A DNA stretch of 64,000 nucleotides. Origin: a virus. The DNA is taken from IMG/VR virus record IMGVR_UViG_3300030060_004838, positions 1 to 64,000 of that record. One strand, written 5' to 3'. The notes under the pieces were generated by a model, which saw only the letters and a list, made by a program, of their open reading frames with translations, was not told the DNA's origin and made no database searches. Made by a program: the position numbers and the translations under genes. Shown here piece by piece: positions 26,526 to 33,863 of this stretch (positions are counted from its first letter, which is position 1; each line of letters opens with the position of its first letter).

Positions 26526-27006
26526 TTTTAACACTCCATAGATTTTTCCAAAGTTTATGTTGTTTATAATTTTCTTGTAAATATTGTAATATTTCTTTTT
26601 TACTTGGCGAGTTAAATTTCATACTTTCTGTAATATTATTATATATCATTTCAAATGGTGTATCTTTAGATACGAGATTATCAACCATTGTTTTCCAATT
26701 AGATTTTATGATACTTTTTTTAATTAATCTATATTCTTTAGTTGGTCTACTACTTCTACCCGTAGTAGTTTCTTTAGTAGTTTCTCTACCTTCAGCCCTA
26801 CCTTGTCTAACTAATTTATCTAATACCATTCTTAATTTTAAATTACTAAATATACCTGACATTTTACCTCCATGTCGGGTTTTTAGATTACCTAATACTT
26901 CATCAACAGAATAAAATCTTTCTTCATCTATCCCATATTTTTCAACATAATTTAATTTAGTTGGGGAAAGACCTTTGCCACCTTTTAATATATGTAGCCA
27001 ATTCAT
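26518..27006 (-). CDS. Tagged winged-helix-like protein (162 aa)
   Basis: MNWLHILKGGKGLSPTK is the tag. Residues ~30-95 look like a winged helix ('FYSVDEVLGNLKTRHGGKMSG' then 'LKLRMVLDKLVRQGRAEGRET' and 'TKEYRLIKKS'). A W-rich C-terminal segment contains 'SNWKTMVDNLV'. Could bind DNA in the virion or regulate late genes. Overlaps the surface protein gene by eight bases. Confidence 0.75.
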   Translation of the reverse strand: MNWLHILKGGKGLSPTKLNYVEKYGIDEERFYSVDEVLGNLKTRHGGKMSGIFSNLKLRMVLDKLVRQGRAEGRETTKETTTGRSSRPTKEYRLIKKSIIKSNWKTMVDNLVSKDTPFEMIYNNITESMKFNSPSKKEILQYLQENYKQHKLWKNLWSVKNE

Positions 27007-27048
27007 AGTATTCCCTAAAAAGAAATAAAATAAAAAAACTATTTAAAT

Positions 27049-28347
27049 TTAACGAATACTATCAGGGAAAGTACTTGTGGGTGTATCTTCATAAACAACA
27101 CTTATATTTCCAAATTCTATTTTTATCCTATCAATGCATTGTGTTATTTTTTGCTTTAAATTTTCTTTAAATTCTGCCCATTTTTTATCATCAAACTTCA
27201 ATTTATAATCTTCTTTATAAGTTAAGTTATGTTTTCTCCAATCAAGATAATGATATGGATTATAAGATGCTGGATTCATACCCGTTCTATTCATAACTAT
27301 TTCTATTCCTAAATCATGACCTGTTTCTGAATGAACTTCAGTCATCAATACAAATTGTATAAGCATATCATTACTTCTCATTTTCCCCTGAATAGAAATT
27401 ATTTCCTCTACTGCATAGTGTAGGCCGGTTGTATAATTTTCTGAAAAGTATCTTATTTTTGCTGTTTCTATAAAATGACACCAATCAGAAACAGAAATGT
27501 TATTAAAATATTCAGTATTTCTCCACCATGCAACATAATTTACCTTTTTTCCTGTAATATATTTACTTAATTCCCCTAACTGTAACAACGCTGACCCTAT
27601 TCTAAATTTACAATCGTCATCCTCATCGTCTTTTTCAGGTAATGGAGTCTTTTTAGTTTTAACATTCTGTCTACCAATTTCTACTTGTGATTTTTTTATA
27701 AGTCCAGGAAAAATATTATCACAAGTTTCCCAAGCAAATGAAGGTAATCCATAATTTTTCATAGTTGGACTACCTATTGCTTTAGACCATTCTTTAAATG
27801 CCTTTACCCAACGATTATATGTTTCACACATAGACTTTATTGCTGGTCTTCCACCAACTTTAGGGTTATATCCATCCCATCTTTCATAAGGAATTGTCTC
27901 TCTCCCTACTTGTACATGTTTTGCCATATAGAAATAATGAACAGTTGCTTCAAAATGCGATATTCCCTGACCCCTATCACCAAATAAACCAAAAGAAAAA
28001 GACAATTGTACCCTTTCTTTACCATTATTTACCTTTCCTTCAACCCATACATATGTAGTAATATGGTCTACAAATGAATTTGCTATATGTTCATCTCCAT
28101 TTACAGTAACTTTCATAGTATCTTTAAATTCACACCAATATTCTTCTTTTGGCATATCAAATCTAACACTATCGAATTGAGGCATATACAAAGTAGCATT
28201 AGAATCCCAAGCCGTCTTTAAATTTAAAAAATCATTAATTAGTTTTTCCCAAAAAGGCCAACATTCTTCAGGCTCATCTTTTTCGGGTAAAGCCCTCCTT
28301 CTTGTTTTGACATTTTGCCTACTAACATTAATTAAATTCTTCTTCAT
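27049..28347 (-). CDS. Two-module late protein with PLPEKD tags (432 aa)
   Basis: Two modules of about 200 residues, each led by the second tag: residues ~8-25 'SRQNVKTRRRALPEKDEPEEC' split here as SRQNVKTRRR / ALPEKD, and residues ~218-245 'GRQNVKTKKTPLPEKDDEDDDC' as GRQNVKTKK / TPLPEKDD. Each module later has an aromatic-W/Y-Cys element ('EEYWCEFKDT', 'VSDWCHFIET') and strand-rich segments ('VQLSFSFGLFGDRG'). The cysteine closing each tag and the WC cysteine could pair. Probably a virion surface or internal modular protein; no family recognised. Confidence 0.85.
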   Translation of the reverse strand: MKKNLINVSRQNVKTRRRALPEKDEPEECWPFWEKLINDFLNLKTAWDSNATLYMPQFDSVRFDMPKEEYWCEFKDTMKVTVNGDEHIANSFVDHITTYVWVEGKVNNGKERVQLSFSFGLFGDRGQGISHFEATVHYFYMAKHVQVGRETIPYERWDGYNPKVGGRPAIKSMCETYNRWVKAFKEWSKAIGSPTMKNYGLPSFAWETCDNIFPGLIKKSQVEIGRQNVKTKKTPLPEKDDEDDDCKFRIGSALLQLGELSKYITGKKVNYVAWWRNTEYFNNISVSDWCHFIETAKIRYFSENYTTGLHYAVEEIISIQGKMRSNDMLIQFVLMTEVHSETGHDLGIEIVMNRTGMNPASYNPYHYLDWRKHNLTYKEDYKLKFDDKKWAEFKENLKQKITQCIDRIKIEFGNISVVYEDTPTSTFPDSIR

Positions 28348-30911
28348 TTATTCCACCACATTACTTCAGCAGGTATAATTTCATAATTATCCAACATATT
28401 TTCTACTGCTATGTCACATATATACTTATCTTTTATAGTACCTTCATAGTAATCATCATATAATGTTGCAACAAAACCTATCATACTTTTTTGACTTGAA
28501 TCATGACTATCCATAAAATTGTTTCTCATAGAAGCACTTGTAAATTGACAAGCAAGAACATAATCCTGTCCTTTATATTCAAAGGGGTATTGTTTATCAA
28601 CATAAGTTATTATGATTGAACCTGTTGTAAAAGTTTGTTCACCTGATACTACTTGATTAATCGCCTCTATCATTTTACAACAACAATACTCTTTTAACTG
28701 CCCATCTATTATTTTAAAATCTTCATATTTTAAATCAATAGTAGTAGAAGAATTAGCAACTTTAGCATCTAACAATATTTTCTTAAGTAATACTGCTTTT
28801 CTAAAAGCAATATTTTCCCACCTTGCTACTTCATCTCTACAATCTGATTTTTCTTTTTCAGGTAATGCCTTCCTACGAGTTCTTACATTTTGACGGCCTG
28901 TTTGTATTTGGCTCTTTTTGATAGGAGAACCTAATATTGAATTCCATTGACTTAGAACACTATCTAAATTTAATTCGCTTAGTATCATTTTCATGTGGTC
29001 TTTTTGTTGTACATATAGTTCATTTTCATATGCGAAGCCATAACCCCAACTTACTCTAATAATCCATTTTCCTTTTTCATCATCACCGTCTAACATAAAA
29101 TGACCTATGGTTTGAGTTTTAGGGTTTGTTGCGGCAGCCCTAATACCATAATCATAGCCTGTTCCACCTTTTTCCTTAGTATCTTTTTTATAATATTCTG
29201 TAATACCATTAAAATTATCATCGGGTTTTTCTGACCATAATTCTATTGCTTTACATGCAGACCATTCAGTTATATTTTCAGGACTATCAACTGTTACAAC
29301 AAATTTTGTACTATAAGTAAAAGGTACTGATAAAGTATATTTTGTTGTATTATCATAATCTGAATATTCTGTCTTTAAATCTATCTCCGTGACTTTGTTA
29401 TTATATTTTGAAAATCTGTGATTAGAACCATAAACGGGAGGGTCGTTTAAATTAATATCATATACCAATTGTTTTAATATAGTACCAATAATATCTCTTA
29501 AACTTTCAACATAATCAGCCAATCTTAAAAGTTTAGGTCTACATTCTTCTTCTTCCTTTTCGGGTAGTGGTTTTCTAATAATTTTAGTGTCTTGTCTACC
29601 TTGCGTTCTCAAATCCGCTTTAGTAATAGAGCCTCCATATTCACCTCCCCTATACCAAAGTTTATTTTTTCTAACTTCATCATTCATTTTAATTAAATTT
29701 TCTTGATATTTGGTCATGTAATTAGACTTATTGGGTATTTCTACATCATAATCTCTCTCTAACATACTTAACCATGCAAATAATGTATCAGCATGATGTA
29801 CTAAACCATCTTCATAATAATCCACATTTTCAGTAGATGCGTAACTTGCAATTGAATCTTCTCCAAAAGTATGATAAAGTTCACCATCGTTCAACCAATT
29901 TCTTTTATCAATAAAAGCATGTGCTCTATATATTATTACGCCTTCTCCATCTTTTAATGCCCACTCATGTTTGCAAGCAAAAGTAATGGTAAAATCTTTC
30001 ATTTCTAAATTCATTGTAAATGGAACAGTATTTCCAGCAGTTAAAATTCTTGGCCTCATAATTCCTACTTTATCTTTGTAATTAATATTATTACACCAAA
30101 ATTGATTATCTTTTTTTGATTCAGCACTTATTACATTAAACCTATACTTATCTTTAAATTCCCTACCATAAAATTCTTCTACTATTTTATGTATTTTAGG
30201 ATAACACCTTTCATCATCCTTTTCGGGTAGAGGGGTTCTTTTAGTTTTTACATTTTGCTTAGGTACAGTAATTTGATTCTTTGATATATCACCATCACCT
30301 ACCATGTCATAAAGTATTCTTTGTGCTTGCGTTAAATCTCCTGAACTGTTTTTTATTTTTGTATTAAAGGGTTTCATCTGTTCTAATTTATCAGCGAAAT
30401 TTAAACAGTTTTTACTTGTTTCAAATAATTTTTCTACATACCCTTTAGTAAAAACATTAGGTTCTACTTCCCAATTTATCATTACTGTTCCTAACATATG
30501 TGAAGAATAACCTTCAAAATCTATTTCTGCATACTGCCAAACTCTCCATTTATTAAACCTTTTAGATATATTCCAAGATAGATAAAGTTGTACATTATCG
30601 GTTAAAAAAATATAATACCTAACACTAAATATATCAGAGTCATCTTTAGTATCAGGATGAATTATTAAATTATTATTTCTATCCTTAACCATTTCACACC
30701 AATCTTCATTTGAGAATTTAGAAAGCCAATTACTATCTCTTGCATGTCTTACAGTAGGTCTTTGTATTTCGTTACAATCAGCCCATGCTTGAAATATATC
30801 ATCTATAATTTTATAGCAATCAGGGTCTTCTTTTTCAGGAAGTGGGCTTCTTCTTGTCTTTACATTCTGTTTAGGAATAGTAATTTGATTCTTCAGAACA
30901 TCCTCCCACAT
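28344..30911 (-). CDS. Four-module late protein with repeated tags (855 aa)
   Basis: First gene of the main late run. N-terminus MWEDVLKNQI is the W-x-x-x-L-K tag fused to the second tag. Second-tag copies lie at about residues 8-32, 206-235, 430-459 and 662-688: 'PKQNVKTRRSPLPEKED', 'PKQNVKTKRTPLPEKDD', 'GRQDTKIIRKPLPEKEE', 'GRQNVRTRRKALPEKEK', each ending in a cysteine. Each is preceded by [IL]-x-K-[KNA]-x-[QD]-[IL] that echoes the N-terminal tag. Modules are strand-rich and weakly alike ('NEDWCEMV', 'NQFWCNNI'). This looks like a concatenation of tagged single-module proteins such as that at 19930-20694. Structural or cargo role inferred. Confidence 0.85.
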   Translation of the reverse strand: MWEDVLKNQITIPKQNVKTRRSPLPEKEDPDCYKIIDDIFQAWADCNEIQRPTVRHARDSNWLSKFSNEDWCEMVKDRNNNLIIHPDTKDDSDIFSVRYYIFLTDNVQLYLSWNISKRFNKWRVWQYAEIDFEGYSSHMLGTVMINWEVEPNVFTKGYVEKLFETSKNCLNFADKLEQMKPFNTKIKNSSGDLTQAQRILYDMVGDGDISKNQITVPKQNVKTKRTPLPEKDDERCYPKIHKIVEEFYGREFKDKYRFNVISAESKKDNQFWCNNINYKDKVGIMRPRILTAGNTVPFTMNLEMKDFTITFACKHEWALKDGEGVIIYRAHAFIDKRNWLNDGELYHTFGEDSIASYASTENVDYYEDGLVHHADTLFAWLSMLERDYDVEIPNKSNYMTKYQENLIKMNDEVRKNKLWYRGGEYGGSITKADLRTQGRQDTKIIRKPLPEKEEEECRPKLLRLADYVESLRDIIGTILKQLVYDINLNDPPVYGSNHRFSKYNNKVTEIDLKTEYSDYDNTTKYTLSVPFTYSTKFVVTVDSPENITEWSACKAIELWSEKPDDNFNGITEYYKKDTKEKGGTGYDYGIRAAATNPKTQTIGHFMLDGDDEKGKWIIRVSWGYGFAYENELYVQQKDHMKMILSELNLDSVLSQWNSILGSPIKKSQIQTGRQNVRTRRKALPEKEKSDCRDEVARWENIAFRKAVLLKKILLDAKVANSSTTIDLKYEDFKIIDGQLKEYCCCKMIEAINQVVSGEQTFTTGSIIITYVDKQYPFEYKGQDYVLACQFTSASMRNNFMDSHDSSQKSMIGFVATLYDDYYEGTIKDKYICDIAVENMLDNYEIIPAEVMWWNK

Positions 30912-30972
30912 AATATCCCTTAGTAAAGCATTAAACGATATTTACTATTTAATTATATGGCAAAATAACTTG

Positions 30973-30990
30973 TGGTATAAAAATATACCA
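30973..30990 (-). promoter_or_regulatory. TATA-containing palindrome upstream of the late operon
   Basis: TGGTATAAAAATATACCA is a perfect 7-bp inverted repeat with a four-base centre, 62-79 bases upstream of the 855-aa gene start, in a region with long T/A runs. TATAAAAATATA is a good archaeal TATA-box candidate. The palindrome could also be an operator for the operon's regulator. Confidence 0.5.
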
Positions 30991-31083
30991 GACTCTTTTT
31001 TCAAAAAATGGCCGGAAATTTTTTTGCTATTAGCGAAAATTTTTTTTTTGAATTAAATCTATTTCCAGAATAAGAATTTGTAT

Positions 31084-31446
31084 TTAATTGTACATATTAA
31101 AATTAGAATCGTCATCTTTCTTTGATTTTGACATCATTTCTTTCATTTGTTTAACAACATCCTTTTCAAACTGTGAATTTGTATCACTTTCTTCATGTAT
31201 ATCTGCAAAATAGTTAATTTTCTTGTTATATTCTCGTATTATACTAACAAATTCCTCACGCAAGTCTTCATAAAACTGTTGTATCTGTTCTTTAAATTTA
31301 TCAGGTACAGGTGCATGTTTAGAATAGAATTGATAGAAATCATGCCAATTAGCGAAATGATTCTCGAGGTTTTTCATGATATTTTCTAAGTCTTTGTTAG
31401 ATTTGTCTTCTTTTTCGTTATTGTTAAAGTAAAAGTTGAATACCAT
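31084..31446 (-). CDS. Hypothetical leftward protein, acidic/helical (120 aa)
   Basis: Begins MVFNFYFNNNEKEDKS, followed by helical charged sequence ('NIMKNLENHFANWHDFYQFYSKH', 'FKEQIQQFYEDLREEFVSIIREY') and an acidic tail. No tag and no family. It sits between the control region and the 855-aa gene with 172 bases of AT-rich DNA after its stop, so it may be a separate transcript and is the first leftward gene of the late side. Confidence 0.75.
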   Translation of the reverse strand: MVFNFYFNNNEKEDKSNKDLENIMKNLENHFANWHDFYQFYSKHAPVPDKFKEQIQQFYEDLREEFVSIIREYNKKINYFADIHEESDTNSQFEKDVVKQMKEMMSKSKKDDDSNFNMYN

Positions 31447-31668
31447 GTGGTTATCCTCATTACAAGTAGGATAAGTAGAGGGTTATAACTGTATGTATTG
31501 GATTATTTGTATCATTTTGTAGGATATGCGAATTTACTTTAACATAATGTGCAAAAAATGTATTTTTATGGTGCTACAAAGGCGTTTTTATGTAGAGGGT
31601 GTTTTTAATGTCGCCCACAAAAAAGAATTAAAATCAATTAAAAAAAATTTAGGAACCTTCAAAGTAGA

Positions 31669-31678
31669 ACCATATGGA
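31669..31678. repeat. ACCATATGG palindrome, copy 1
   Basis: ACCATATGGA; eight of its bases form the perfect palindrome CCATATGG. First of nine copies restricted, as far as I can see, to 31.67-35.85 kb. Confidence 0.85.
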
Positions 31679-31715
31679 TATAGAATGAATCTGAAACTAA
31701 AAAGAACCCTCCGCC

Positions 31716-31736
31716 ATGAGAGATGATGACGAATGA
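31716..31736 (+). other. Micro-ORF MRDDDE
   Basis: ATG-AGA-GAT-GAT-GAC-GAA-TGA: a six-residue frame ending DDDE, like three other micro-ORFs in this region. No Shine-Dalgarno sequence precedes this one, so it is the weakest member. Confidence 0.35.
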
Positions 31737-31749
31737 ACCTGCACACAGA

Positions 31750-31759
31750 ACCATATGGA
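31750..31759. repeat. ACCATATGG palindrome, copy 2
   Basis: ACCATATGGA. The GGAT that ends it can pair with ATCC about 18 bases further on, as the GGT arms of other copies pair with downstream ACC. Confidence 0.85.
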
Positions 31760-31817
31760 TTGAAACTTTGTGGCATCCTTAGTAATAGAACGAACACCTA
31801 TTATATGGTGAATTGTA

Positions 31818-32060
31818 ATGGTAAAACAACAATGCAAACTAACAGGCAAGATGGTAGAACGCAAAGAGATTAACCAAAATGGTTATTCAAAACTGCATTA
31901 TAGCGAGTATCAGAAAATGAGAAACTACGCTAAGAAGCAATTGAATCAAACATTTGGTATCGCTGATTATAGAAAAGTCATGGGCTTTGAAGTAGTTAGT
32001 CGCAAATCTCTATCAGAAGAATTGAAAACAAAAGTGAGAGTGTATTTCCATGACGAATGA
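31818..32060 (+). CDS. Small basic rightward protein (80 aa)
   Basis: MVKQQCKLTGKMVERKEINQNGYSKLHYSEYQKMRNYAKKQLNQ: highly basic and helical. GGTGAATTGTA precedes the ATG. It ends 'VYFHDE', and its stop overlaps the next start (ATGA). No family recognised; size, charge and location next to the palindromes suggest a DNA- or RNA-binding regulator. Confidence 0.7.
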   Translation: MVKQQCKLTGKMVERKEINQNGYSKLHYSEYQKMRNYAKKQLNQTFGIADYRKVMGFEVVSRKSLSEELKTKVRVYFHDE

Positions 32061-32266
32061 AGGACTTTAGTAAATTAACATTTGATGCTATGATTTCAGC
32101 ATTAATGAATGTAGATGACCAATTTCAGCAATTTGATGACATTTCTATTAATGTCAAGCAAGGCGGCATTCAATTAAGAATGAAGAAGAATTGGAAGGGC
32201 GTTTCTATGAGTTTGAAAAACGAGGAACGACTAAGAAGGCATGAAGAAAGCATGTCGGAATACTGA
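32057..32266 (+). CDS. Small rightward protein (69 aa)
   Basis: Translationally coupled (ATGA) to the 80-aa gene. MKDFSKLTFDAMISALMNVDDQFQQFDDISINVKQGGIQLRMKKNWKG: amphipathic helix followed by a strand-like basic segment. No family recognised. A terminator-like hairpin follows 27 bases after the stop. Confidence 0.7.
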   Translation: MKDFSKLTFDAMISALMNVDDQFQQFDDISINVKQGGIQLRMKKNWKGVSMSLKNEERLRRHEESMSEY

Positions 32267-32292
32267 TTAAAATCAGGTAAGTTTGGAAAATT

Positions 32293-32337
32293 GAGGGATT
32301 TTGGGGCTTTTCGGAGTCCTGAAATCTCTCTTTTTTT
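32293..32337 (+). terminator. Hairpin plus T-run terminator
   Basis: GAGGGATTT (32293-32301) pairs with AAATCTCTC (32322-32330) over nine pairs with one G-T, followed directly by seven T residues. It closes the rightward pair 31818-32266. Confidence 0.65.
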
Positions 32338-32375
32338 AGGGTGCGTCATTTCCACAAATTTACAATTTAATACTT

Positions 32376-32385
32376 ACCATATGGT
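32376..32385. repeat. ACCATATGGT palindrome, copy 3
   Basis: Perfect 10-bp palindrome that begins hairpin unit A. Confidence 0.9.
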
Positions 32386-32423
32386 AGGCGATAGCACATT
32401 CTACCGCAGGAGGGATAATAAGA

Positions 32424-32444
32424 ATGTTTGATTGTGATGAGTGA
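32424..32444 (+). other. Micro-ORF MFDCDE
   Basis: ATG-TTT-GAT-TGT-GAT-GAG-TGA preceded nine bases upstream by AGGAGGG (32408-32414), a near-ideal Shine-Dalgarno. The start codon touches the left arm of a helix whose partner is 32457-32465. Confidence 0.55.
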
Positions 32445-32464
32445 TGTTAGTTTATTTTCTTATT

Positions 32465-32474
32465 ACCATATGGT
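32465..32474. repeat. ACCATATGGT palindrome, copy 4
   Basis: Perfect palindrome at the joint of units A and B; its first A ends the right arm of unit A, and its GGT begins the GGTTC/GAACC helix of unit B. Confidence 0.9.
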
Positions 32475-32515
32475 TCATGCGTTAGCATATGATGAACCGC
32501 AGGGGGGATAACAGA

Positions 32516-32539
32516 ATGTTCTTTGACGATGACGAGTGA
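32516..32539 (+). other. Micro-ORF MFFDDDE
   Basis: ATG-TTC-TTT-GAC-GAT-GAC-GAG-TGA, eight bases after AGGGGGG (32501-32507). The first codons lie in the left arm of a nine-pair helix (32515-32523 with 32551-32559). Confidence 0.55.
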
Positions 32540-32569
32540 TTACATCAGTTAAGAACATTTTAATCTGTT

Positions 32570-32579
32570 ACCATATGGT
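32570..32579. repeat. ACCATATGGT palindrome, copy 5
   Basis: Perfect palindrome closing unit B. Confidence 0.9.
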
Positions 32580-32612
32580 AATGCTTTGCAATTACCTTAG
32601 ATTTTTCAAAAA

Positions 32613-32650
32613 TGGTATTTTTTATTTTCCTGCATTGGAAAAAAATACCA
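32613..32650. terminator. Long A/T hairpin between convergent genes
   Basis: TGGTATTTTTT (32613-32623) is the exact reverse complement of AAAAAATACCA (32640-32650), with TTTTCC/GGAAAA pairing inside. It lies between rightward units and the end of the leftward gene at 32673, and with T-runs on both strands could terminate in both directions. Confidence 0.6.
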
Positions 32651-32672
32651 AAAAACCAAATATATCAAGATA

Positions 32673-32855
32673 CTAAAAATGGAAAGAAACTCCCCAATAA
32701 TGTTCTATTGCGCCTCTAAATTTATCTTCATTAAATCTCTCATTATCCTCTTTGAAAAATTGACAAAACGAATTTATCGTATATTCATCTATTTTCAAAT
32801 CTCCAAATAAACGAGCCACTATTTCATAATGTCTTTGTTGAAATTTAGGATTCAT
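32673..32855 (-). CDS. Small leftward protein (60 aa)
   Basis: MNPKFQQRHYEIVARLFGDLKIDEYTINSFCQFFKEDNERFNEDKFRGAIEHYW: a compact helical sequence with many aromatic residues. Last gene of the four-gene leftward operon 33590-32673; overlaps the preceding gene by 11 bases. No family recognised. Confidence 0.7.
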   Translation of the reverse strand: MNPKFQQRHYEIVARLFGDLKIDEYTINSFCQFFKEDNERFNEDKFRGAIEHYWGVSFHF

Positions 32856-33096
32856 TTAAATTCCACCCCCTATAAAATGGATAATCAGGTAAGTGTCTAC
32901 AAATTTGATTAAATGCTACACAATACATATCTAATGTTTCATAAAATGATGGGTGGTCATCTTCTTCATAAATTTCTTCCATTTGATGAATTAGGAATCT
33001 AACAGTCATAAGTATATCTGTAATTTCATCATTTGTGATATTATCAGCATACCATTGTTTTATCATCTTCAATCTTTTTTCTGTAAATTTTACCAT
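32845..33096 (-). CDS. Small leftward protein (83 aa)
   Basis: From ATG 33096 (GAGG upstream) MVKFTEKRLKMIKQWYADNITNDEITDILMTVRFLIHQMEEIYEEDD. Helical, aromatic-rich; ends in 'CRHLPDYPFYRGWNLNES'. No family recognised. The longer frame from 33111 would overlap the upstream gene by 11 bases. Confidence 0.65.
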   Translation of the reverse strand: MVKFTEKRLKMIKQWYADNITNDEITDILMTVRFLIHQMEEIYEEDDHPSFYETLDMYCVAFNQICRHLPDYPFYRGWNLNES

Positions 33097-33100
33097 AATA

Positions 33101-33379
33101 TCAAGCCTCAAATGTAAATATTTTTCTAATATTTTCTAATTCTTCTTTTACAGGTTTTGCACAACATTCACAATCCCAATCTTCAAGATTACTTAGAATA
33201 TATAGGATTTGTGTAGAAACTCCTTCACTTCCATATTCCATCCATGCTCTATCCATAGCCAAAAAATATGATATTGCATATTCTCGGTATGTTGGTTTTT
33301 TATCGTTATAGCAATTCTTTGCACTTATTACTTTGAATCTTAGGCTGTATAATTTTCTAAATATTTCTTCCGTTGGCAT
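33101..33379 (-). CDS. Small leftward protein with Cys cluster (92 aa)
   Basis: ATG 33379 after GGAGATGAGTAAA gives MPTEEIFRKLYSLRFKVISAKNCYNDKKPTYREYAISYFLAMDRAW. The C-terminal part has 'DWDCECCAKPVKEEL', three clustered cysteines that might bind zinc. Helical. No family recognised. Confidence 0.65.
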   Translation of the reverse strand: MPTEEIFRKLYSLRFKVISAKNCYNDKKPTYREYAISYFLAMDRAWMEYGSEGVSTQILYILSNLEDWDCECCAKPVKEELENIRKIFTFEA

Positions 33380-33380
33380 T

Positions 33381-33590
33381 TTACTCATCTCCATTAACTT
33401 CATTTGTTTTCTCAATTACTGCTTGAATTAGTGCTTCCATATTTTCTTTCACTTCATCAATTGTATCACCTTGCACTCTTGCGCTTTCACAAATCCAATT
33501 TTTATATCGGTCTTGTTTTAGTTTAACAACAAAATTTTTCTGCACAGGCTCGCTTTTTTCTTCTTCTAAATTCTTTTTCCAGAATGGCAT
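33381..33590 (-). CDS. HicB-like small protein (69 aa)
   Basis: 'KNFVVKLKQDRYKNWICESARVQGDTIDEVKENMEALIQAVIEKTNE' follows the HicB antitoxin pattern: a strand pair, then 'GDT.eEa..N...ai......'. HicB proteins are partial RNase H folds that neutralise HicA and repress their operon. No HicA gene is adjacent; a HicA-like gene lies at 39421. First gene of the leftward operon; GTGGTGAAAAAAT precedes the ATG. Confidence 0.55.
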   Translation of the reverse strand: MPFWKKNLEEEKSEPVQKNFVVKLKQDRYKNWICESARVQGDTIDEVKENMEALIQAVIEKTNEVNGDE

Positions 33591-33863
33591 ATTTTTTCAC
33601 CACATAATTATATTTTGAACGGTTTATGGTTCGTGCTTCAAAGTAGCCTTACCATATGGTTCTGCTTTGAAGAACCTTAAAAAATTAAAAAAAATAAAAT
33701 TTTAAAAAATATTTTTTTGGTGAAGGAAAAAATAATTAAAAACCTTGATTTTTTTTGACAAGAAAAATTCTAAAAACTTGTGGCAATTTTTTGTGTGATT
33801 GCCAAATCAATATCTACGGGCTTCTCAAAATATTTGATGTATCTAAAGATTCAATCTTCATCT
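33591..33863. other. AT-rich spacer with one palindrome
   Basis: No gene. Contains palindrome copy 6 and, at 33680-33730, runs of A and T typical of promoter or unwinding DNA. It serves as upstream region of the leftward HicB-like operon. Confidence 0.5.
33651..33660. repeat. ACCATATGGT palindrome, copy 6, with flanking arms
   Basis: Flanked by CTTCAAAG (33636-33643) and CTTTGAAG (33665-33672), an eight-base inverted repeat centred on the palindrome; GGTTC (33658-33662) can also pair with GAACC (33672-33676), as in unit B. Confidence 0.85.

Larger units (their letters stand above)
31447..31817. other. Non-coding control region, left part
   Basis: No convincing gene over 371 bases. Small frames of 66-69 codons on each strand overlap each other and lack a ribosome site. 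The stretch holds two copies of ACCATATGGA (31669, 31750), a CAAAGT/ACTTTG pair around them (31660 and 31764), and the micro-ORF MRDDDE (31716-31736). It separates the leftward gene at 31446 from the rightward pair at 31818. Confidence 0.6.
32338..32612 (+). other. Tandem hairpin/micro-ORF units between ACCATATGGT copies
   Basis: Two successive units of ~90 and ~100 bases, each: ACCATATGGT; a helix made from the GGT end (GGTAG/CTACC in unit A, GGTTC/GAACC in unit B); GCAGG(A/G)GGGATAA, an ideal ribosome site; an ATG and a 6-7 codon ORF; then an arm that pairs back to the ATAA region (TAATAAGAA/TTCTTATTA in A; TAACAGA+AATGTTCTT with AAGAACATT+TCTGTTA in B) and ends on the first A of the next palindrome. 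Paired positions change together between units, so the pairing is under selection. No longer gene is present here. Confidence 0.7.

Noticed and set aside
1-31446. Integrase/attachment sites suggesting a provirus
   Set aside because: No tyrosine or serine recombinase and no duplicated tRNA end were seen; the single tRNA-Leu is intact and inside the viral replication module.
31526-31797. 66- and 69-codon frames around the first two palindromes
   Set aside because: Each overlaps the other and the micro-ORF, lacks a ribosome site, and includes residues produced simply by the ACCATATGG repeats.
32376-32579. CRISPR array
   Set aside because: The repeats are 10-bp palindromes with unequal, internally paired intervals, no conserved 23-37 bp repeat and no cas genes; the Cas4-like nuclease at 61748 belongs to the replication module.
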